The position numbers and the translations under genes were made by a program. A stretch of 64,000 nucleotides of DNA from Stutzerimonas decontaminans (GTDB lineage Bacteria > Pseudomonadota > Gammaproteobacteria > Pseudomonadales > Pseudomonadaceae). Under the pieces are notes generated by a model, which was given only the letters and a program-made list of their open reading frames with translations, ran no database searches and was not told the DNA's origin. Shown in pieces: positions 36,633 through 45,913 of this stretch. The stretch lies in assembly GCF_000661915.1 (NCBI RefSeq), contig NZ_CP007509.1, forward strand, positions 372,001 to 436,000, written 5' to 3'. How positions within the stretch are numbered: the stretch's first letter is position 1; every line of letters starts with the position of its first letter.

Positions 36633-37676
36633 TCAGGCCCGCCAGCTGGCCGCAAGTTCACGCGTCAGCTGGCCGGCCGGGATCTCCCGGCAGCCGCTGA
36701 CGTTCTGCCCGGCCCACAGCGGCGTGCAGTGATCCAGGCCCTGCTTCTCGGCCTGGGCGCGCAGCGCGCCGATGGCGTTACCCGCCAGCGGGAAGGGCGG
36801 CACGCCTTCGGGCAGCGGACCCAGTTCGCGCATGATGCGGTTGACGATACCGCGGGCGGGGCGCCCGCTGAACAGGGTGGTCAGCGCGGTATGCGCTGCG
36901 TGCGGGCTCTTCAGCGCGGCGCGATGCAGCGCATTGGTGCGGCTCTCCGGGCACAGCAGGTAGGCCGTGCCCAGTTGCACGCCAGCCGCACCGAGGGTTT
37001 GCGCTGCCGTCACGCCCCCGGCATCGGCAATGCCGCCGGCGGCGATCACCGGCACGTCCAGCGCAGCAGTGAGCTGCGGCAGCAGGGCGAAGGTGCCGAG
37101 CTGGGTGGTCAGGTCCTCGCTGAGAAAGATGCCACGGTGTCCGCCGGCTTCCAGGCCCTGGGCGATCACCAGATCGACGCCGTGCTGCTGCAGCCAGAGG
37201 CCTTCGGCGACCGTCGTTGCGCTGGAGGCGATCTTTGCTCCGGTGCCTCGGGCGCGTTGGAGTAGGTCGGGCGTCGGCAAGCCGAAGTGGAAGCTGACCA
37301 GCGCCGGCTTGTGCCGCTCCAGTACCTCGGCCATCGCTGCATCGAAAGGCTGGCGAGTGGCGCCGACCGGAATGCTCGCCGGGTCGATGTCGAACTCGGC
37401 GAACATGGGTGCGAGCATCCGATGCCAGGTGTCGAAGGCCGTCGGGTCGACGGCCGGCGTCTGGTGGCAGAAGAAGTTGACGTTGTAGGGACGGTCGGTC
37501 AGCGCCTCGATGGCGGTCAGCTCGGCGTCCAGCGCCTCGGCGTTGAGCATGCCGGCCGGGATCGAACCCAGCCCGCCGGCTTCGCAGACCGCGGCGGCCA
37601 GCAGGTGATTCTGCGCACCGGCCATGGGTGCCTGGATGATGGGATGCTCGATGCCGAAAAGATCACGCAGGTCCAT
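36633..37676 (-). CDS. Nitronate monooxygenase family (NPD) flavoprotein
   Basis: 347-residue TIM-barrel FMN protein. Motifs: HPIIQAPMAGA (N-terminal flavin contact), FHFGLPTP, IAQGLEAGGHRG and PVIAAGGIADAGGV (phosphate binding). Family members oxidise alkyl nitronates; some are NADH:quinone reductases, so the reaction is not certain. GGAG stands 8 bases before ATG 37676. It sits between crtZ and rlmJ with no evident link to the pigment genes. Confidence 0.82.
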   Translation of the reverse strand: MDLRDLFGIEHPIIQAPMAGAQNHLLAAAVCEAGGLGSIPAGMLNAEALDAELTAIEALTDRPYNVNFFCHQTPAVDPTAFDTWHRMLAPMFAEFDIDPASIPVGATRQPFDAAMAEVLERHKPALVSFHFGLPTPDLLQRARGTGAKIASSATTVAEGLWLQQHGVDLVIAQGLEAGGHRGIFLSEDLTTQLGTFALLPQLTAALDVPVIAAGGIADAGGVTAAQTLGAAGVQLGTAYLLCPESRTNALHRAALKSPHAAHTALTTLFSGRPARGIVNRIMRELGPLPEGVPPFPLAGNAIGALRAQAEKQGLDHCTPLWAGQNVSGCREIPAGQLTRELAASWRA

Positions 37677-37811
37677 GAGGTCAGCTCCGTTCAGTCGTCG
37701 TGGGGCGCCACTGTAGCCCTAGTCGGTGGCCGGGGAAAACGACGCTGGTCATGCCGGACCTGCGCGGCGCAAGGCGGACGGGTAAACTGCGCGGCTCTCG
37801 AGGAGGATCAG

Positions 37812-38651
37812 ATGAACTACCGCCACGCCTTCCATGCCGGCAACCACGCCGATGTGCTCAAACACCTGGTGTTGAGCCGGATCTTCGCCCTGCTGTCGCG
37901 CAAGGAGGCGCCGTTCGCCTACCTCGACAGCCACGCCGGTGTCGGTCTCTACGACCTGGCGGGCGACCAGGCCAGCCGTACCGGCGAGTGGCTGCAGGGC
38001 ATCGCGCGCATCTGGCAGGCCGAGGCGCAGCCGGCGCTACTCGATGACTACCTCGGCGTAATTCGTGAGTTGAACCCTGATGGGGCGCTGCGCTACTACC
38101 CGGGCTCGCCGGAGCTGGCGCGGCAGCTGACCCGCGAGCAGGATCGCCTGCAGCTCAACGAGAAGCATCCCGAGGATGGCGCCCTGCTCAAGGACAACAT
38201 GGCCGGCGACCGCCGCGTGGCGGTGCACCGCGGCGAGGGCTGGTTCGTGCCGCGGGCGCTGATGCCGACGCAGGAAAAGCGCGTGGTGCTGTTGATCGAC
38301 CCGCCGTTCGAGCAGGCCGACGAGCTGAGCCGCTGTGTGACGGCAATCAAGGAAGCGCTCGGGCGCATGCGCCAGACCATCGGCGTGATCTGGTATCCGA
38401 TCAAGGACGAGCGCCAGCTCAAACGTTTCTATCAGGACCTGGCGCGCAGCGGAGCACCGAAACTGCTGCGTGCCGAGCTGTTCGTCCACCCCGCCGACGA
38501 CGCCAGCCGCCTGAGCGGTTCCGGTCTGGCTATCGTCAACCCGCCGTGGGGGCTGGAGGAAGAGCTGCGTGAGTTGTTGCCCTGGCTGGCCGAGCAGCTG
38601 GCGCAGAGCCAGGGCAGCTGGCGGCTGGACTGGCTGATCGAAGAGGCTTGA
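37812..38651 (+). CDS. rlmJ: 23S rRNA (adenine-2030-N6)-methyltransferase
   Basis: 279 residues. Starts MNYRHAFHAGNHADVLKHLVL, the conserved RlmJ N-terminus. The SAM site is YLDSHAGVGLYDL and the catalytic motif is DPPF (LLIDPPFEQADE). It methylates A2030 of 23S rRNA; the E. coli homologue was first linked to DNA use as a nutrient (YhiR/ComJ). AGGAGG lies 5 bases before the ATG, a strong ribosome site. Confidence 0.94.
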   Translation: MNYRHAFHAGNHADVLKHLVLSRIFALLSRKEAPFAYLDSHAGVGLYDLAGDQASRTGEWLQGIARIWQAEAQPALLDDYLGVIRELNPDGALRYYPGSPELARQLTREQDRLQLNEKHPEDGALLKDNMAGDRRVAVHRGEGWFVPRALMPTQEKRVVLLIDPPFEQADELSRCVTAIKEALGRMRQTIGVIWYPIKDERQLKRFYQDLARSGAPKLLRAELFVHPADDASRLSGSGLAIVNPPWGLEEELRELLPWLAEQLAQSQGSWRLDWLIEEA

Positions 38652-38670
38652 GCCGCGGAGATCGACACAC

Positions 38671-38760
38671 GGTGGACCGCCACCCGGTGGATCGATAAAG
38701 CGCGATCCGCCCTGCGCTGCGTGATCAGCCGTAGGGTGGATGTCGCTTTTCACATCCACC
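38671..38760. repeat. Cluster of GGTGGAT REP hairpins
   Basis: Two hairpins with the same family stem: GGTGGATCG/CGATCCGCC (38686-38694 and 38703-38711) and GGTGGATGT/ACATCCACC (38735-38743 and 38752-38760, perfect). GGTGG/CCACC at 38671-38684 adds a third small stem. The GTAGGGTGGAT core is widespread in P. stutzeri-type genomes. It fills the gap between convergent rlmJ and srkA. Confidence 0.8.
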
Positions 38761-38794
38761 GCCACGGGTCCGCAGTCGCACCGCTTGCCCGTCC

Positions 38795-39769
38795 TCAGAA
38801 CAACCTGAGCGGCTCTTCCTGCAGCGCTGAAATCTGCTCGCGCAGGATCAGCACCTGGTCGCCCCAGTAGCGCTCGCTGCCGAACCAGGGAAAGCTCATC
38901 GGAAAGGCCGGATCGTCCCAGCGGCGGGCGAGCCAGGCGCTGTAGTGCATCAGCCGCAGCGCGCGCAGTGCCTCGATCAGCGGCAGCTCGCGGGGGGCGA
39001 AATCATGGAATTCGTTGTAGCCGTCCACCAATTCGGCCAGCTGACCAAGACGTTCATGGCGCTCGCCGGCGAGCATCATCCACAGGTCCTGCACCGATGG
39101 GCCCATGCGGCAATCATCGAGATCGACCAGATGAAAGGCATCGTCGCGGGCGAGGATGTTGCCCGGGTGGCAATCGCCATGCAGGCGGATCGGGGTGAAG
39201 TTGGTGCTGGCGAAGACGTCTTGGACCCGCTTGAGCAGATCGCGCGCCACCGACTCGTAGGCCGGCAGCAGGCTTTTGGGCACGAAGCCGCCTTCCAGCA
39301 AGCTATTCAGCGAGTCGTGGCCGAAATTCTGTACACCCAGGGTTTCGCGATGCTCGAACGGCCGGTTTGCACCTATCGCATGCATGCGCCCCAGCAGCTG
39401 GCCGAGACGATAGAGCTGGTCGAGATTGCCCGGCTCCGGCGCGCGACCACCGCGGCGTGGAAAGAGCGCGAAGCGGAAGCCCGCGTGCTCGAAGAGGGTC
39501 GTGCCGTTACGCTGCAGCGGCGCCACCACCGGCACTTCATGTTCGGCCAGCTCCTGACTGAACTGGTGTTCTTCCAGAATCGCCTCGTTGCTCCAGCGGC
39601 CAGGGCGATAGAACTTGGCGATCAGCGGCGTTTCGTCTTCGATGCCCACCTGATAGACGCGGTTCTCGTAGCTGTTGAGCGCCAGCACGCGGGCATCGCT
39701 GAGATAACCGATGCTTTCCACAGCGTCGAGGACCAGGTCCGGCGTGAGTGTATCGAAGGGATGAGACAT
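38795..39769 (-). CDS. srkA: Stress response Ser/Thr kinase (YihE/RdoA family)
   Basis: 324-residue APH-fold kinase. MotifS: YENRVYQVGIEDETPLIAKFYRPGRWS (ATP-binding Lys), LHGDCHPGNIL (catalytic loop) and DLDDCRMGPSVQDLWMML (metal-binding Asp). In E. coli SrkA counters toxin-driven cell death and affects the Cpx response. ATG 39769 has GGAG 6 bases upstream. Conserved near comF in Pseudomonas as I recall. Confidence 0.92.
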   Translation of the reverse strand: MSHPFDTLTPDLVLDAVESIGYLSDARVLALNSYENRVYQVGIEDETPLIAKFYRPGRWSNEAILEEHQFSQELAEHEVPVVAPLQRNGTTLFEHAGFRFALFPRRGGRAPEPGNLDQLYRLGQLLGRMHAIGANRPFEHRETLGVQNFGHDSLNSLLEGGFVPKSLLPAYESVARDLLKRVQDVFASTNFTPIRLHGDCHPGNILARDDAFHLVDLDDCRMGPSVQDLWMMLAGERHERLGQLAELVDGYNEFHDFAPRELPLIEALRALRLMHYSAWLARRWDDPAFPMSFPWFGSERYWGDQVLILREQISALQEEPLRLF

Positions 39770-39840
39770 GACCGGCTCCGCAGGATAGACCGTTCAGTGT
39801 ATTGCACCCGGGCTTTTAAACAACCGCGCGTCCGCCGCGA

Positions 39841-40545
39841 TCAGTCGCCTGGCTTGGGCGTGCGGGCCAGGCAATAGACGTCCACTCGCACAGCACCCGC
39901 ACGTTTGAGCAGTCGCGCCAGCGCCTCGGCGGTCGCACCGGTGGTCAGTACGTCGTCGATCAACGCCAGATGGCGGCCTTCGATATTGGCGTCATGGGCG
40001 ACGCGGAACGCCTGACGCAGATTGCGCCGTCGGGTGGCGGCGTCGAGTTGCTGTTGCGGAGGCGTATCGACGACCCGTTCCAGCAGGCGCTCACCGACCG
40101 GCAGTTTCAGCGCGCTGCCCAGCCACTGCGCGAGCATTTGCGCCTGATTGAAGCCGCGCTGGCGCAGGCGACGGCGTGCCAGCGGCACGGGTACAAGAAG
40201 GTCCGGCTGCGGCAGCCCGTCGGTGAAGGCGTGCTGCAGATGCAGCCCCAGCCGCTCGCCAAGCAATCGCCCAAACGGCCAGCGCGCCTGATGCTTGAAG
40301 CGGGTAATCAGCGTGTCGACGGGAAAGGCAAAGCGCCAGGGCACTTCAACGTGATCGTAGCTGGGCGACCGCTTCTGGCATTCGCCGCAGATCAGTCCAT
40401 GGGTCGGCAGCGGCACGGCGCAGACCGCGCACTGGCCATCGAGCCAGGGCAGCTCCGCTTCACACGGAATACACAGTGGATGGCCTTCGCAAGGCTCATC
40501 ACACAGCAAACAGAATTGTTTATTAATTGACCAGTTGTAAACCAT
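39841..40545 (-). CDS. comF: ComF family phosphoribosyltransferase-like protein
   Basis: 234 residues. An N-terminal zinc-ribbon with paired cysteines (CLLC, CIPC, CAVC, CGEC) is followed by a PRTase-like domain (LVPVPLARRRLRQRGFNQAQMLA and LALIDDVLTTGAT). ComF proteins support DNA uptake in competent bacteria such as P. stutzeri relatives and Haemophilus; the chemistry is unknown. The proposed start ATG 40545 has AGGA 8 bases before it and lies inside the left half of the BirA operator of the bio operon, so the two genes share control DNA. Confidence 0.9.
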   Translation of the reverse strand: MVYNWSINKQFCLLCDEPCEGHPLCIPCEAELPWLDGQCAVCAVPLPTHGLICGECQKRSPSYDHVEVPWRFAFPVDTLITRFKHQARWPFGRLLGERLGLHLQHAFTDGLPQPDLLVPVPLARRRLRQRGFNQAQMLAQWLGSALKLPVGERLLERVVDTPPQQQLDAATRRRNLRQAFRVAHDANIEGRHLALIDDVLTTGATAEALARLLKRAGAVRVDVYCLARTPKPGD

Positions 40546-40566
40546 GATTCCATTCCTGGTTGACAG
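40535..40566 (+). promoter_or_regulatory. BirA (biotin repressor) operator with bioB promoter
   Basis: TTGTAAACC (40535-40543), a 14-base spacer, then GGTTGACAG (40558-40566). The known BirA operator in gammaproteobacteria is TTGTAAACC-N14-16-GGTTTACAA; the left half is perfect and the right half matches 7 of 9. A consensus -35 (TTGACA, 40560-40565) overlaps the right half, with only a weak -10 about 17 bases on. Biotinoyl-AMP-loaded BirA would block bioB transcription. Confidence 0.8.
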
Positions 40567-40638
40567 CGTATCGGGCTTGGCTAACCATTCCGCATCCGTG
40601 CCAGGCCGCCGAGCCGCTATTAATTACAAGGAATGCCC

Positions 40639-41694
40639 ATGAGCGCCACCTCCGCTTCCGTAACGCGTCACGATTGGACCCTTGCCGAGGTCAAGGCGCT
40701 CTTCGAGCAACCCTTCAACGATCTGCTGTTCCAGGCGCAGACCGTGCACCGTCAGCACTTCGATGCCAACCGCGTGCAGGTTTCCACGCTGTTGTCGATC
40801 AAGACCGGCGCTTGCCCGGAAGACTGCAAGTACTGCCCGCAGTCCGGCCACTACAACACTGGCCTGGATAAAGAAAAGCTGATGGAAGTGCAGAAGGTGC
40901 TGGAGGCGGCGGCCGAAGCCAAGGCCATCGGCTCGACGCGTTTCTGCATGGGCGCGGCCTGGAAGCATCCGTCCGCCAAGGACATGCCCTACGTGCTGAA
41001 GATGGTCGAGGGTGTGAAGGCGATGGGTCTGGAAACCTGCATGACCCTCGGCAAGCTCGATCAGGAGCAGACCAAGGCGCTGGCCGCAGCGGGGCTGGAT
41101 TACTACAACCACAACCTCGACACCTCGCCGGAGTACTACGGCAACATCATTACCACCCGCACTTACGGCGAGCGTCTGGAAACGCTGAGCTACGTGCGCG
41201 AGGCGGGGATGAAGATCTGCTCCGGCGGCATCCTCGGCATGGGCGAGTCGCTGGACGATCGCGCCGGCCTGCTGATCCAGCTGGCCAACCTGCCTGAGCA
41301 TCCCGAGTCGGTGCCGATCAACATGCTGGTCAAGGTCAAGGGCACGCCGCTGGCCGAAGAGCAGGACGTCGATCCGTTCGACTTCATCCGCATGCTCGCC
41401 GTGGCGCGGATCATGATGCCGAAATCCCATGTGCGCTTGTCCGCCGGACGCGAGCAGATGAACGAGCAGATGCAGGCGCTGGCCTTCTTCGCCGGCGCCA
41501 ACTCGATCTTCTACGGCGAGAAACTGCTGACCACCGCCAATCCGCAGGCGGACAAGGACATGCAGCTGTTCGCACGCCTGGGTATCAAGCCGGAAGAGCG
41601 CCACGAGCACGCCGACGAAGTGCATCAGGCGGCCATCGAGCAGGCATTGATCGAGCAGCGCGACAGCAAGCTGTTCTATAACGCCGCGGTCTGA
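40639..41694 (+). CDS. bioB: Biotin synthase
   Basis: Radical-SAM enzyme that inserts sulfur into dethiobiotin. 351 residues. Cys59, Cys63 and Cys66 (CPEDCKYC) ligate the [4Fe-4S] cluster; [13 protein letters not shown] and [13 protein letters not shown] are standard BioB motifs. ATG 40639 is chosen: AAGGA lies 8 bases before it, whereas the ATG at 40633 touches that site. First gene of bioBFHCD; bioA is not in the window. Confidence 0.96.
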   Translation: MSATSASVTRHDWTLAEVKALFEQPFNDLLFQAQTVHRQHFDANRVQVSTLLSIKTGACPEDCKYCPQSGHYNTGLDKEKLMEVQKVLEAAAEAKAIGSTRFCMGAAWKHPSAKDMPYVLKMVEGVKAMGLETCMTLGKLDQEQTKALAAAGLDYYNHNLDTSPEYYGNIITTRTYGERLETLSYVREAGMKICSGGILGMGESLDDRAGLLIQLANLPEHPESVPINMLVKVKGTPLAEEQDVDPFDFIRMLAVARIMMPKSHVRLSAGREQMNEQMQALAFFAGANSIFYGEKLLTTANPQADKDMQLFARLGIKPEERHEHADEVHQAAIEQALIEQRDSKLFYNAAV

Positions 41695-41700
41695 TGATCT

Positions 41701-41793
41701 GGTGGATGGGCGCCGCATCGGCGGCGCGCTTCATCCGCCTGTTGCCAGTCCAACCCCCTCGTAGGCTGGGTGACCTGTTTGCGGTCATCCACC
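41701..41793. repeat. REP hairpin pair between bioB and bioF
   Basis: GGTGGATG/CATCCGCC (41701-41708 and 41732-41739) encloses an inner GCGCCGC/GCGGCGC stem (41710-41727). A second hairpin GGGTGACC/GGTCATCC follows (41768-41775 and 41783-41790), preceded by GTAGGCT. They belong to the same family as the repeats after rlmJ. Inside an operon they may set the bioB to bioF message ratio. Confidence 0.75.
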
Positions 41794-41809
41794 GTCTGTC
41801 GGTGCACCC

Positions 41810-42988
41810 ATGAGCTTCGATCTCTCCGCCCGTCTCGCCGAGCGTCGCGCTGCCCACCTCTATCGCCAACGTCCTTTGCTGGAGTCGCCGCAGCAGCCGG
41901 AAATGCTGGTTGATGGGTTGCGTCTGTTGGCGTTCTGTTCCAACGACTATCTGGGCCTGGCCAGCCATCCCGAGGTGATCGCAGCCATGCAGCAGGGCGC
42001 CGCGACCTGGGGCGTGGGCGGCGGTGCCTCGCATCTGGTGATCGGCCACAGCACGCCGCATCATCAGCTCGAAGAAGCGCTCGCCGAATTTACTGGGCGA
42101 CCACGGGCGCTGCTGTTTTCCACCGGCTATATGGCGAATCTGGCCGCGGTGACGGCGCTGGTCGGGCAGGGCGATACGGTGCTGGAGGATCGCCTCAATC
42201 ACGCTTCCCTGCTCGACGCCGGTCTGCTCTCCGGCGCGCGCTTCTCGCGCTACCTGCACAACGACGCCGAAAGCCTCGCCAAGCGCCTAGAGAAGGCCAG
42301 CGGCAATACCCTGGTGGTGACCGATGGCGTGTTCAGCATGGACGGCGATCTCGCCGACCTGCCGGCGATCTGCGCCACAGCGAAGCAGCGCGGCGCCTGG
42401 GTGATGGTCGACGATGCCCATGGCTTCGGCCCGCTGGGCGCAACGGGTGGCGGCATCGTCGAGCAGTTCGGCCTGGGCATGGATGACGTCCCGGTGCTGG
42501 TCGGTACGCTGGGCAAGGCTTTCGGCACCGCGGGAGCCTTTGTCGCCGGCAGCGAGGAACTGATCGAAACGCTGATCCAGTTCGCCCGGCCCTACATCTA
42601 CACCACCAGCCAGCCGCCGGCGGTAGCCTGTGCCACACTTAAAAGCCTGGAGCTGCTGCGCAGCGAAGGCTGGCGTCGAGAGCATCTGAACAGGCTGGTC
42701 GCGCGTTTTCGTGAGGGTGCGACACACATCGGCCTGACGCTGATTGACAGTCCGACGCCGATCCAGCCGGTGCTGGTGGGCAGCAGCGAACGGGCGCTAA
42801 GGCTGTCGGCATTGCTGCGCGAGCGCGGCATCCTGGTCGGTGCTATTCGCCCGCCGACCGTTCCGGCCGGCAGCGCGCGGCTGCGGATCACTTTCACCGC
42901 GGCGCATAGCGATGCGCAGCTGGAGCGCCTGCTGGAGGCGCTAGCCGAGTGCTGGGCCTTGTTGCCCAAGGAGAGCGACGATGCGTGA
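41810..42988 (+). CDS. bioF: 8-amino-7-oxononanoate synthase
   Basis: PLP enzyme joining pimeloyl-ACP and alanine. 392 residues, the normal length. Motifs: [65 protein letters not shown] and the PLP Lys in [14 protein letters not shown]. Overlaps bioH by 8 bases. Confidence 0.96.
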   Translation: MSFDLSARLAERRAAHLYRQRPLLESPQQPEMLVDGLRLLAFCSNDYLGLASHPEVIAAMQQGAATWGVGGGASHLVIGHSTPHHQLEEALAEFTGRPRALLFSTGYMANLAAVTALVGQGDTVLEDRLNHASLLDAGLLSGARFSRYLHNDAESLAKRLEKASGNTLVVTDGVFSMDGDLADLPAICATAKQRGAWVMVDDAHGFGPLGATGGGIVEQFGLGMDDVPVLVGTLGKAFGTAGAFVAGSEELIETLIQFARPYIYTTSQPPAVACATLKSLELLRSEGWRREHLNRLVARFREGATHIGLTLIDSPTPIQPVLVGSSERALRLSALLRERGILVGAIRPPTVPAGSARLRITFTAAHSDAQLERLLEALAECWALLPKESDDA

Positions 42989-43706
42989 TCGACTGATCCT
43001 TCTGCCGGGCTGGGCGTTCAGCTCGGCTGCCCTTGAACCGCTGGCCGAACTGCTGCGTGATCGCGAGCCACGGCTGCATGTCGAAATCGCTCCACTGCCT
43101 ACACTGGAGCGACCGGACGCCTGGCTCGACGAGCTGGATGCTCGGCTGCCCCTCGATAGCTGGCTGGCGGGCTGGTCGCTGGGCGGCATGCTGGCGACGC
43201 AGTTGGCCGCGCGGCGTGGCGACAGCTGTCCTGGGTTGATCACCCTCTGCAGCAATCCCTGCTTCCGCAGCCGTGACGACTGGCCGACGGCCATGCCCGC
43301 CGAAGTCTTCGATGCGTTCGAAGCGGCGTTCCAGCTCGGGCCGGAGGATACGCTCAAGCGCTTCAGCCTGCTTTGCAGTCGTGGTGCCTACGATCCGCGC
43401 ACACTGGCGCGGCAGCTGCAGGTCAGTCTGCTCGATCAGCCTCAGGCAGCGTCGGCAGCCGGTCTGCGCTTGCTTGCCGAGCTTGACGGGCGTGAATCGC
43501 TGCAGCGTTACGTCGGCCCACAGTTGCACCTGTTCGCGGGCAGCGATGCGCTGGTCCCTGCGGCTGCCGCCGAGGCGCTGCTGGCCTGCCTGCCGGATGT
43601 GGAAGTCGATGTGTTGGCCAGCGCCAGCCATGGGTTGCCGCTGGAGCGGGCCGACGACGTGGCGACGGCGATGTTGGCCTTCATGGGTGAGGGCGAGGAT
43701 GACTGA
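42981..43706 (+). CDS. bioH: Pimeloyl-ACP methyl ester carboxylesterase
   Basis: Removes the methyl group from pimeloyl-ACP methyl ester, ending BioC-BioH chain building. 241-residue alpha/beta hydrolase with nucleophile motif GWSLGGML, a candidate Asp in [10 protein letters not shown] and catalytic His in SASHGLPLE. Its ends overlap bioF and bioC by 8 bases each, so the operon is tightly coupled. Confidence 0.93.
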   Translation: MRDRLILLPGWAFSSAALEPLAELLRDREPRLHVEIAPLPTLERPDAWLDELDARLPLDSWLAGWSLGGMLATQLAARRGDSCPGLITLCSNPCFRSRDDWPTAMPAEVFDAFEAAFQLGPEDTLKRFSLLCSRGAYDPRTLARQLQVSLLDQPQAASAAGLRLLAELDGRESLQRYVGPQLHLFAGSDALVPAAAAEALLACLPDVEVDVLASASHGLPLERADDVATAMLAFMGEGEDD

Positions 43707-44514
43707 AGCGTCACTCAGCGAACGCCCGCCCAAGCAGTTGCCGGACAAGCGTCAGGTCGCGGCATCGTTTTCCCGCGCTGCGGCCAGCTACGACAGCGTC
43801 GCCGCGCTGCAGCGACAGGTCGGCAAGCAATTGCTGGCCCGTCTGCCCTCTACTCGGCAACCTGGCCGCTGGCTCGATCTCGGCAGCGGCACCGGCTACT
43901 TCTCTCGAGCTCTGGCCACGGCTTTTCCGGATGCCGATGGCCTGGCGCTGGATATCGCCGAGGGCATGCTGCGGCATGCGCGGCCGCAGGGCGGTGCACG
44001 GCATTTCGTGACCGGCGACGCCGAGCGGCTACCGCTGCGTGATGGCAGCGTTGACCTGATCTATTCGAGCCTGGCGCTGCAATGGTGCGAGGATTTCGCA
44101 GGCGTGCTGAGCGAAGCGCGGCGGGTGCTGCGTCCGGGCGGCACCTTCGCCTTCAGCAGCCTGTGCAGCGGAACCCTGCAGGAACTGCGGGATAGCTGGC
44201 AGGCGGTGGATGGCTTCGCTCACGTCAATCGCTTCCGCTCGCTGGAGGCCTACCAGGCACTGTGTAGCGACTGCTGTCTGAGATTGGTGAGCCTCGAAGT
44301 GCGCCCCGAAGTGCTGCATTTCCCCGATCTGCGCCAGCTGACCCATGAACTCAAGGCGCTCGGTGCGCACAACCTCAACCCCGGTCGCCCCGGCGGACTG
44401 ACCGGGCGAGCACGCATCCGCGCGCTGGTCGATGCCTACGAAGGTTTCCGTCAGCCCGCGGGCCTGCCGGCCACCTATCAGGTGGTCTATGGCGTTCTGC
44501 GCAAGGACTCATGA
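43699..44514 (+). CDS. bioC: Malonyl-ACP O-methyltransferase
   Basis: SAM-dependent enzyme that methylates malonyl-ACP so that fatty acid synthase can build the pimeloyl chain. 271 residues. N-terminal [26 protein letters not shown] motif [16 protein letters not shown] and [28 protein letters not shown] 43699 overlaps the bioH stop. Confidence 0.95.
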   Translation: MTEASLSERPPKQLPDKRQVAASFSRAAASYDSVAALQRQVGKQLLARLPSTRQPGRWLDLGSGTGYFSRALATAFPDADGLALDIAEGMLRHARPQGGARHFVTGDAERLPLRDGSVDLIYSSLALQWCEDFAGVLSEARRVLRPGGTFAFSSLCSGTLQELRDSWQAVDGFAHVNRFRSLEAYQALCSDCCLRLVSLEVRPEVLHFPDLRQLTHELKALGAHNLNPGRPGGLTGRARIRALVDAYEGFRQPAGLPATYQVVYGVLRKDS

Positions 44515-44515
44515 G

Positions 44516-45190
44516 ATGGCCCGCTCTTTCTTCATCGCCGGTACCGATACCGACGTCGGCAAGACCACCGTCGCCGCTGGCTTGCTGCATGTGGCTCGAT
44601 CGGCAGGGCTTTCTACCGCAGCGGTAAAGCCGGTTGCCTCCGGCTGCGAGCTGACCGATCAGGGCTTGCGTAACAGCGATGCGCTGGCGCTGCTGGCCGA
44701 GTGCAGCCTTGCTCTTGATTATGCGACGGTCAACCCGTTCGCCTTCGAACCGGCTATTGCTCCGCACATCGCTGCGCGCGAAGCCGGGCTCGAGCTGACC
44801 GTCGCTCGTCTGGTTCAGGCCGTGCAGCCGGTACTGGCGCGGCAGGCCGACTTCACTCTGGTGGAGGGCGCGGGCGGCTGGCGGGTACCGCTGAACGGGA
44901 GTGAGTATCTGTCGGCATTGCCCGCGGCGCTGGGATTGCCGGTCATTCTGGTGGTCGGGGTGCGCTTGGGTTGTATCAATCACGCGCTGCTCAGTGCGGA
45001 AGCGATCGCCCGTGATGGACTGGTGCTGGCCGGCTGGGTGGCGAATATCGTCGACCCTGCCACTTCGCGCCTGGAAGAAAACCTCGCCACGCTTGCTGAG
45101 CTGCTACCGGCACCCTGCCTCGGCCGAGTGCCGCGCCTCGCTGAGCCAACAGCGCCGCAGGTTGCGCAGTACCTCGCTTTACCCATGTAG
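44516..45190 (+). CDS. bioD: Dethiobiotin synthetase
   Basis: ATP-dependent ring closure of 7,8-diaminopelargonic acid with CO2. 224 residues. P-loop GTDTDVGKT (residues 9-17), KPVASGCE, and VEGAGGWRVPLN. ATG 44516 is one base after the bioC stop, with AAGGA 8 bases upstream inside bioC. Confidence 0.95.
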   Translation: MARSFFIAGTDTDVGKTTVAAGLLHVARSAGLSTAAVKPVASGCELTDQGLRNSDALALLAECSLALDYATVNPFAFEPAIAPHIAAREAGLELTVARLVQAVQPVLARQADFTLVEGAGGWRVPLNGSEYLSALPAALGLPVILVVGVRLGCINHALLSAEAIARDGLVLAGWVANIVDPATSRLEENLATLAELLPAPCLGRVPRLAEPTAPQVAQYLALPM

Positions 45191-45286
45191 CACTCGGCGT
45201 GAACAACGGATGCCGACAGCTAGCGCCTTGCGGTGGCGGCCGGCATCTGCTTGAATGCTGGCAACCTGATGGCTTTCGGAGGCACC

Positions 45287-45535
45287 ATGCAGATTACCAA
45301 TAGTATTTTGAGTGCCGGTCTTAGCGCCTTCCAGAGTGGCCAGCAGCGCGTTGATCAGGCTGCCTCGGCTATCGCGTCCGCTAGTAAGCCCATGCCTGAT
45401 AATTCCCAAGCGGTTGCAGATATCACCGAGCAGCTAATTCAGCTGAAAGTTGGCGAGCACAGCGCCAAGGTGGGTGCCCGTGTGATTCAGAGTGCTGATG
45501 AAGTGCTTGGCACGCTGATCGATACCCAGGCCTGA
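45287..45535 (+). CDS. Small conserved protein, flagellar rod-like ends
   Basis: 82 residues starting MQITNSILSAGLSAFQSGQQRVDQAASAIA and ending VIQSADEVLGTLIDTQA. CGGAGG is 4 bases before ATG 45287. Both ends resemble the termini of flagellar axial (rod/hook) proteins, where an N-terminal helix pairs with a C-terminal VI..ADE..GTL helix. That is only a pattern similarity; the length is far too short for a rod protein. By position it matches the hypothetical gene PA0505 after bioD. Function unknown. Confidence 0.7.
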   Translation: MQITNSILSAGLSAFQSGQQRVDQAASAIASASKPMPDNSQAVADITEQLIQLKVGEHSAKVGARVIQSADEVLGTLIDTQA

Positions 45536-45772
45536 TTCCTCGGCCCTGATCCGCTCTTCCTGCTTCTCCCCGCCGTTGGTCGTATCGTTCGACCCACTGC
45601 GTTTCTCTCCTGACTGATCTCCTAGTGCCATTGCGGCGGGCAACTGCTCACGCACGCGCTTTTGCAACAGCTCATTTCTGCAGCCTTTTACCCAGCGTCC
45701 ATTGCCTGCTCCGGTGCTGCATCTGGAGGAGGCGGGGTAGCTACGGCTGTCGAATGGAGAATTTTCCCCTGC
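45536..45772. other. Non-coding stretch before the PsrA promoter
   Basis: About 240 bases after the small gene with no recognisable gene, terminator or repeat. An open frame on the opposite strand (45434-45805) has a low-complexity, Arg-rich translation and no homology I can see. Confidence 0.4.
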
Positions 45773-45816
45773 TTGACATCGATCAGGTCGAAACGTATGT
45801 TTCAAACGCCTGTTTG
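45773..45816 (+). promoter_or_regulatory. Sigma70 promoter with tandem PsrA boxes
   Basis: TTGACA (45773-45778), a 17-base spacer and TATGTT (45796-45801) form a good promoter. Two PsrA boxes share one base: GAAAC-GTAT-GTTTC (45790-45803) and CAAAC-GCCT-GTTTG (45803-45816), both perfect matches to (G/C)AAAC-N2-4-GTTT(G/C). PsrA, a TetR-family repressor released by long-chain fatty acids, would cover the -10 and start site of the downstream acyl-CoA dehydrogenase. Confidence 0.85.
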
Positions 45817-45913
45817 ACCCTTCGGGCTAGTTGTCCGACGGTCGAAATCGAATTCCAATGGCTGGGTCGCTCCGGTCAGCTTGTAACAAGAACTCACCGC
45901 TGAGGTTTACGCT

